Assembly (NCBI GenBank): GCA_003136915.1
Contig: PLEB01000227.1
Location: 2,195 to 11,734 of the forward strand
Origin: Chitinophagaceae bacterium
GTDB taxonomy: Bacteria; Bacteroidota; Bacteroidia; Chitinophagales; Chitinophagaceae
Length of the DNA stretch: 9,540 nt
Direction: 5' to 3'
Made by a program: the position numbers and the translations under genes. Below the pieces are notes generated by a model. That model saw only the letters and a list, made by a program, of their open reading frames with translations. It made no database searches and had not been told where the DNA came from. Shown piece by piece: positions 5,903 through 9,540 of this stretch (position 1 is its first letter; every line of letters starts with the position of its first letter).

Positions 5903-8047
5903 TCAGAGGAATTTAGCCCGGTTGTCTTTTATTTTCGCATTTTTCTCCAGGGCTTCTGTTGCAGCACGCTGGATAATGGATTCCTGGGATTGCAGCATTG
6001 ACTGGCGCATCTGGTCAATATCTCCGTTATAATTTGCCTTGGCACTTACCTGGTTCACCTTCAGGACAAATACACCCTCGTTGCCGCCGACCGGAGAAGA
6101 AATAGGCTGGCCGGAAAGCTCTTTGTCAAATGCATACCCAACCACTTTGGGTTCAGGGCCAACATTGGGAATATAAGGTGAAGAGAAAACCAGACTATCT
6201 GCTTTATTAACTGTTTGTCCGGATAGAGAGGCAACCGCTTCCAGCGAAGTCGCGGATCCGATTTTCTTAGTGATCTCGGCTGCTTTTTTCTGATTTCTGA
6301 TGATAGGCTCGATGATGGGTCGTGCTTTCGACACAGGCATTGTGCCTTTCTTATTTATCTCGGTAAGAATCGCCACCACATATTTATCTCCCACGGCAAA
6401 GGATTCTGAAACATCACCCAGTTTTGCATCAAAGATCCAGCGAACCAAAGTGCGGCCCAATCCTAATCCCGGGATTGAATAATCAACCGGGTGAATACCC
6501 TCCGCAGGGATCTTTGGCAAATTTGCTTTTTTCGCGTTTTCATCAAATGCTGCCTGATTTCTGCTTTCCCCGGCAAACTGGCTGGCCAGACCGGATGCGT
6601 TCTCGTCGGTCTCCTGACTCTGCTCGATTTTTCGGGCGAAATAAGAAATCTTGTAGGCCGGCTCAAAACTCTTCTGGTCCTCGATCTCTACATAATGATA
6701 TCCATACTGGGTCTTTAATATTTTCTTTTCCCCCACTTTTCCGGTAAATGCAAAGTCATTAAACTCCTTCACCATCTGCCCCTGCGCAAAATAGCCCAGG
6801 TCGCCGCCTTTCAGGCGGGTTCCTTCATCGTCTGATAAATGAAAAGCAACACTATCAAATTTTGCCCCATTATCAATCAGAGTCTTTATACTGTCTATTC
6901 TTTTCTTCGCGGTGGTATCATCCAGCTTGGGCTGATTTGTTTTCAGATCTACTGTGGCAACCAGGACATGGCGGCCTTTTACTGAATCAGGCAGGGTTTT
7001 GATATCCAGGATGCGGGCCATTACGAAATTAGGCCCATCCAGATAGGGGCCTATTAACGATCCCTTGGGCAGCAGGATAAGCGAGTCTTTCTTAGGTCCG
7101 GTTATCTTGGATTTTGGTGTGTAGGCGTCCTTGTAATTAATTTCGGATGCGTTGCGGGCCAAAAATCCTTCCATATCAGTGGTTGTGCCGAATTCCTGCC
7201 TGAGATTTTCGACCTGTTGTTTAATAGAGCTGCTGTCTCCTGCAGTAGGGGCCGCACTGAACGTCACATAGCGGATGCTGCGTGATTCTTCCTGCTCATA
7301 TTGATCCACGTGTTTATTCAGATAGGTTTCTATTTCCTCGTCAGACACCTTAATTGAACTATCCGGAATGGTCTGATAGGGAATATTTACATAGGATACC
7401 GAAGCTACCTGGCTATTGTCGGCATTTGCTTTTTCAATCATCCACTTAGGGATATATGAGCTGTTCGACAATAAGGAAATATATTTTTCCTTGAGCCTGA
7501 GTTTTATAAATTGTGGTAGAACCTGTTCAAAAAAGTTTTGGGCCAGGGCATAATTCTGATCAGATTTTCGGGAGCCGTTATATATTGACCTCAGCTGGTT
7601 GATCTTGGCCGCTGCCTGCTGGGGATCAAAGATGCCCGTATTCGGATCAGTAAAAGCTCTTTTTATCTCGGCTACAGCGTTGGCCCCTACCAGCATATCA
7701 TTCAGCTCCTTATCACTTACCTCAAGCCCCAGTTTCTGGTATTCCGTTTTCAGCACTGCGTCTTCTTTAAACTGCTTCCATACCTCTTCCCGTATATTCT
7801 GCTGCATCATTTCGTTTACCGAATATCCCTGGTTCTTGTAACGGTCTTCCTGGTCCGCTATCTGTTTCTCAAACACCGGATAATCCAGCTTCTCTCCATT
7901 CACAGACCCCACATCCCCTGAAGTGGAGCCTCCCATCCGGCTTGCGCTTACCGAGGAGTCCATTAGAAGAAATCCGATCAGGCTCACAGCTATAAGTCCG
8001 AAAACCAGCCAGGCCGCTCTTTCTCTGATCTGCTGAATTATTGACAT
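5903..8047 (-). CDS. ppiD: PpiD-like periplasmic peptidyl-prolyl isomerase/chaperone
   Basis: PpiD is an inner-membrane-anchored periplasmic folding factor associated with the Sec translocon that receives newly exported envelope proteins. The 714-residue protein has a short cytosolic N-terminus and one signal anchor at about 12-30 (AWLVFGLIAVSLIGFLLM). A SurA-N-like helical chaperone region with VNGEKLDYPVFEKQI at 49-63 runs to about 190. A single parvulin (PPIC) domain lies near 356-456, with GRHVLV at 358-363, GGDLGYFAQGQMV at 414-426, FNDFAF at 429-434 and TQYGYHYVEI at 446-455. A second chaperone-like region follows, with a Lys/Gln-rich C-terminal helix. It is longer than E. coli PpiD (about 620 residues) but typical of Bacteroidota members. 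The ATG at 8047 places the anchor correctly. It has a strong promoter about 30 bp upstream and ends 95 bp before the DUF2480 gene, which has its own promoter. Whether the parvulin domain is active as an isomerase is uncertain, as in other PpiD proteins. Confidence 0.93.
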   Translation of the reverse strand: MSIIQQIRERAAWLVFGLIAVSLIGFLLMDSSVSASRMGGSTSGDVGSVNGEKLDYPVFEKQIADQEDRYKNQGYSVNEMMQQNIREEVWKQFKEDAVLKTEYQKLGLEVSDKELNDMLVGANAVAEIKRAFTDPNTGIFDPQQAAAKINQLRSIYNGSRKSDQNYALAQNFFEQVLPQFIKLRLKEKYISLLSNSSYIPKWMIEKANADNSQVASVSYVNIPYQTIPDSSIKVSDEEIETYLNKHVDQYEQEESRSIRYVTFSAAPTAGDSSSIKQQVENLRQEFGTTTDMEGFLARNASEINYKDAYTPKSKITGPKKDSLILLPKGSLIGPYLDGPNFVMARILDIKTLPDSVKGRHVLVATVDLKTNQPKLDDTTAKKRIDSIKTLIDNGAKFDSVAFHLSDDEGTRLKGGDLGYFAQGQMVKEFNDFAFTGKVGEKKILKTQYGYHYVEIEDQKSFEPAYKISYFARKIEQSQETDENASGLASQFAGESRNQAAFDENAKKANLPKIPAEGIHPVDYSIPGLGLGRTLVRWIFDAKLGDVSESFAVGDKYVVAILTEINKKGTMPVSKARPIIEPIIRNQKKAAEITKKIGSATSLEAVASLSGQTVNKADSLVFSSPYIPNVGPEPKVVGYAFDKELSGQPISSPVGGNEGVFVLKVNQVSAKANYNGDIDQMRQSMLQSQESIIQRAATEALEKNAKIKDNRAKFL

Positions 8048-8608
8048 AATTTTATTTGCGGGGCTTTTAAAAGGATTGCAAAAATAGTTGAAAAATGCTT
8101 ATGAACAAATTGTGGGAAACAGGGAAAAGCACTGCCACGCTCATTCTGGCGCACTCGTTTGCATTATCGTTGCCAGATCCCGGCATATTTAACATTACTG
8201 CCGTGAAACAAACCCGAAAGAGTGGAACTCATTCCAACAACCATACGTTAATAAACCCTTATTCTCGTGGAAAACCCTGGTCTTTGATTCCGTTTTCTGT
8301 GAAAGGAATGCTTGTAGATTTTATTTTCGGGGCTTGCTTTTTCTTCCCGGTGAACAAATGGCAGGTTGTACCGTTTTTTAAGCGTCGGGTGTTATTAAAT
8401 AGTTATCTAGACCGTAGATTGGCTGATGGTTTGTGAATGAAGCGGAAAGGGCCACCCAGAGGGCATTGGCGTGTGTTGACTCGATGTTAATAGGCGTGGA
8501 AAATTAAATATTATATGAAAAACAATATAAAACTATTGGGCTTATCCACTAATTCAGACTTATAGTAGTAATAGTTCTATTTAAATAAATAATGTATTAT
8601 TATATATT
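8048..8608. other. Intergenic region between divergent ppiD and nadA
   Basis: About 560 bp with no gene I can support. The left end holds the ppiD leader and promoter. The open frame 8095-8436 (113 codons, plus strand) has a faintly hydrophobic start but no recognisable motif, and its start lies between the two elements of the ppiD promoter. From about 8500 to 8608 the DNA becomes very AT-rich and runs directly into the nadA start; no TAnnTTTG box was found there. A small hairpin, TGGAA-CTCA-TTCCA, occurs near 8223-8236. I see no tRNA, riboswitch or insertion-sequence ends. Confidence 0.5.
8079..8109 (-). promoter_or_regulatory. Consensus Bacteroidota promoter of ppiD
   Basis: On the minus strand TTTG (8109-8106) and TATTTTTG (8086-8079) match the -33 TTTG and -7 TAnnTTTG elements exactly, with a 19-bp spacer. 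Transcription would start near 8073, giving a leader of about 26 nt. No Shine-Dalgarno is present in that leader. Confidence 0.72.
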
Positions 8609-9540
8609 ATGGCAGTTATCAACACAGATCAGGCAAGAATGGAAGTGAGCCGGAAAGGTTTTCTGGATATATCCATTGGTCCCGAGCTGGATCTGTTTGA
8701 GGAAATTGCCCGCCTGAAGAAAGAAAAGAATGCGGTACTCCTGGCGCATTATTATCAGGATGCGGATATTCAGGATGTGGCTGATTTTATCGGAGATAGC
8801 CTTGGGCTTGCTCAGGAAGCTGCAAGAACCAAGGCGGATATTATTGTTTTTGCCGGAGTTCATTTTATGGCTGAAACAGCAAAGATCCTGAATCCGAATA
8901 AAAAAGTTTTGCTGCCGGACTTAAATGCCGGATGCTCACTTGCAGATTCTGCACCGGCGCCTTTATTCAGGACCTTCAGGGAAAAATATCCCGATCACCT
9001 GGTTATTTCTTATATCAATTGTTCCGCGGAAATTAAAGCGTTGAGTGATATTATCTGTACATCTTCCAATGCACAGAAGATCATAGAAAGCCTGCCGGAG
9101 GACCAAAAGATCATTTTCGCGCCTGATAAAAATCTCGGCGCTTTTCTGAAAAGAAAAACAGGCAGGGAAATGTTGTTATGGAATGGCGCCTGCATGGTTC
9201 ATGAGATTTTTAGTGTTCAGAAAATTACCGGGCTGAAAGCAAGGCATCCACAGGCAAAGTTCATTGCTCATCCTGAATGCGAGGAAGCAGTTCTGCGGAT
9301 GGCTGATTTTATAGGATCAACAACGGCTCTATTGAAATTTACAATAACGGATCCGGCAAAGGAATTTATAGTGGGAACGGAATCCGGCATTATACACCAG
9401 ATGAAACTGTCTTCTCCTGAAAAAGTTTTTATTCCGGGACCTCCGGAAACAAATTGTGCCTGCAATGATTGTCCGCATATGAAACTGAATACGCTTGAGA
9501 AACTTTATCTCTGCATGGAATACGAAATACCTGAAATCCA
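8609..9540 (+). CDS. nadA: Quinolinate synthase NadA (partial, 3' end outside window)
   Basis: NadA condenses iminoaspartate with dihydroxyacetone phosphate to quinolinate, the second step of de novo NAD synthesis, using an oxygen-sensitive [4Fe-4S] cluster in the cytosol. The first 310 residues are present, covering most of the usual 310-350. Visible motifs are [21 protein letters not shown] at about 44-64, [14 protein letters not shown] at 81-94, [12 protein letters not shown] at 103-114 with cluster ligand Cys109, WNGACMVHE at 191-199 with Cys195, AHPEC at 220-224, GTESG around 256-260, and the C-terminal CACNDCPHM at 283-291 whose Cys288 should be the third ligand. The ATG at 8609 is the first possible start: an in-frame TAA lies at 8582-8584. 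It has no Shine-Dalgarno and a very AT-rich leader. The partner gene nadB is not in the window. No NAD-responsive regulator site was recognised. Confidence 0.96.
   Translation, partial: MAVINTDQARMEVSRKGFLDISIGPELDLFEEIARLKKEKNAVLLAHYYQDADIQDVADFIGDSLGLAQEAARTKADIIVFAGVHFMAETAKILNPNKKVLLPDLNAGCSLADSAPAPLFRTFREKYPDHLVISYINCSAEIKALSDIICTSSNAQKIIESLPEDQKIIFAPDKNLGAFLKRKTGREMLLWNGACMVHEIFSVQKITGLKARHPQAKFIAHPECEEAVLRMADFIGSTTALLKFTITDPAKEFIVGTESGIIHQMKLSSPEKVFIPGPPETNCACNDCPHMKLNTLEKLYLCMEYEIPEI

Noticed and set aside
8095..8436. 113-codon open frame on the plus strand between ppiD and nadA
   Set aside because: It has no recognisable domain or motif and no convincing start signal. Its ATG lies between the -33 and -7 elements of the ppiD promoter on the other strand. 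Homology or a ribosome-profiling signal would be needed to reinstate it.
8476..8504. TTGAC sequence resembling a -35 element upstream of nadA
   Set aside because: At normal spacing it is followed only by GAAAAT, and this phylum does not use the TTGACA/TATAAT pattern as its standard promoter.

Overview
The window reads as an ordinary housekeeping stretch of a Bacteroidota chromosome, probably Chitinophagaceae-like. Three lines of evidence support this. Upstream of three genes there are perfect TAnnTTTG -7 boxes, the promoter signature of this phylum. Shine-Dalgarno sequences are mostly absent. The gene content also fits: a DUF2480 protein, a lipoprotein-like S41 peptidase and a long PpiD. The family-level assignment is inference. 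I see no mobile element, CRISPR array, rRNA or tRNA.

Layout: positions 1-2601 hold a leftward gene set in the order suhB-like inositol monophosphatase, thiL (thiamine-monophosphate kinase), then an S41-type peptidase that runs off the left edge. thiL and the peptidase overlap by ATGA. A 28-bp array of four heptamers lies between suhB and thiL and encodes the last residues of the phosphatase. A 94-bp divergent intergenic region (2602-2695) carries a suhB promoter whose -7 box is almost on the start codon, a 9-bp direct repeat and a 10-bp palindrome.

Positions 2696-5294 read rightward: a GT2 glycosyltransferase with an unusual soluble C-terminal tail, then the magnesium channel MgtE. mgtE converges almost end to end on a leftward DUF2480 gene (5301-5807). 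The next leftward gene is ppiD (5903-8047), a periplasmic folding factor with a textbook Bacteroidota promoter.

About 560 bp without a convincing gene follows, very AT-rich at its right end. Then nadA (quinolinate synthase, NAD biosynthesis) starts at 8609 and runs off the right edge.

The genes do not form one pathway. They cover cofactor synthesis (thiL, nadA), envelope assembly (GT2, PpiD, S41 peptidase), Mg2+ uptake and phosphate ester hydrolysis. I found no previously undescribed multi-gene system. The most notable points are the compacted, possibly frameshifted 3' end of the glycosyltransferase, the possibly leaderless suhB promoter with its repeats, and the heptamer array that forms the end of a coding sequence.
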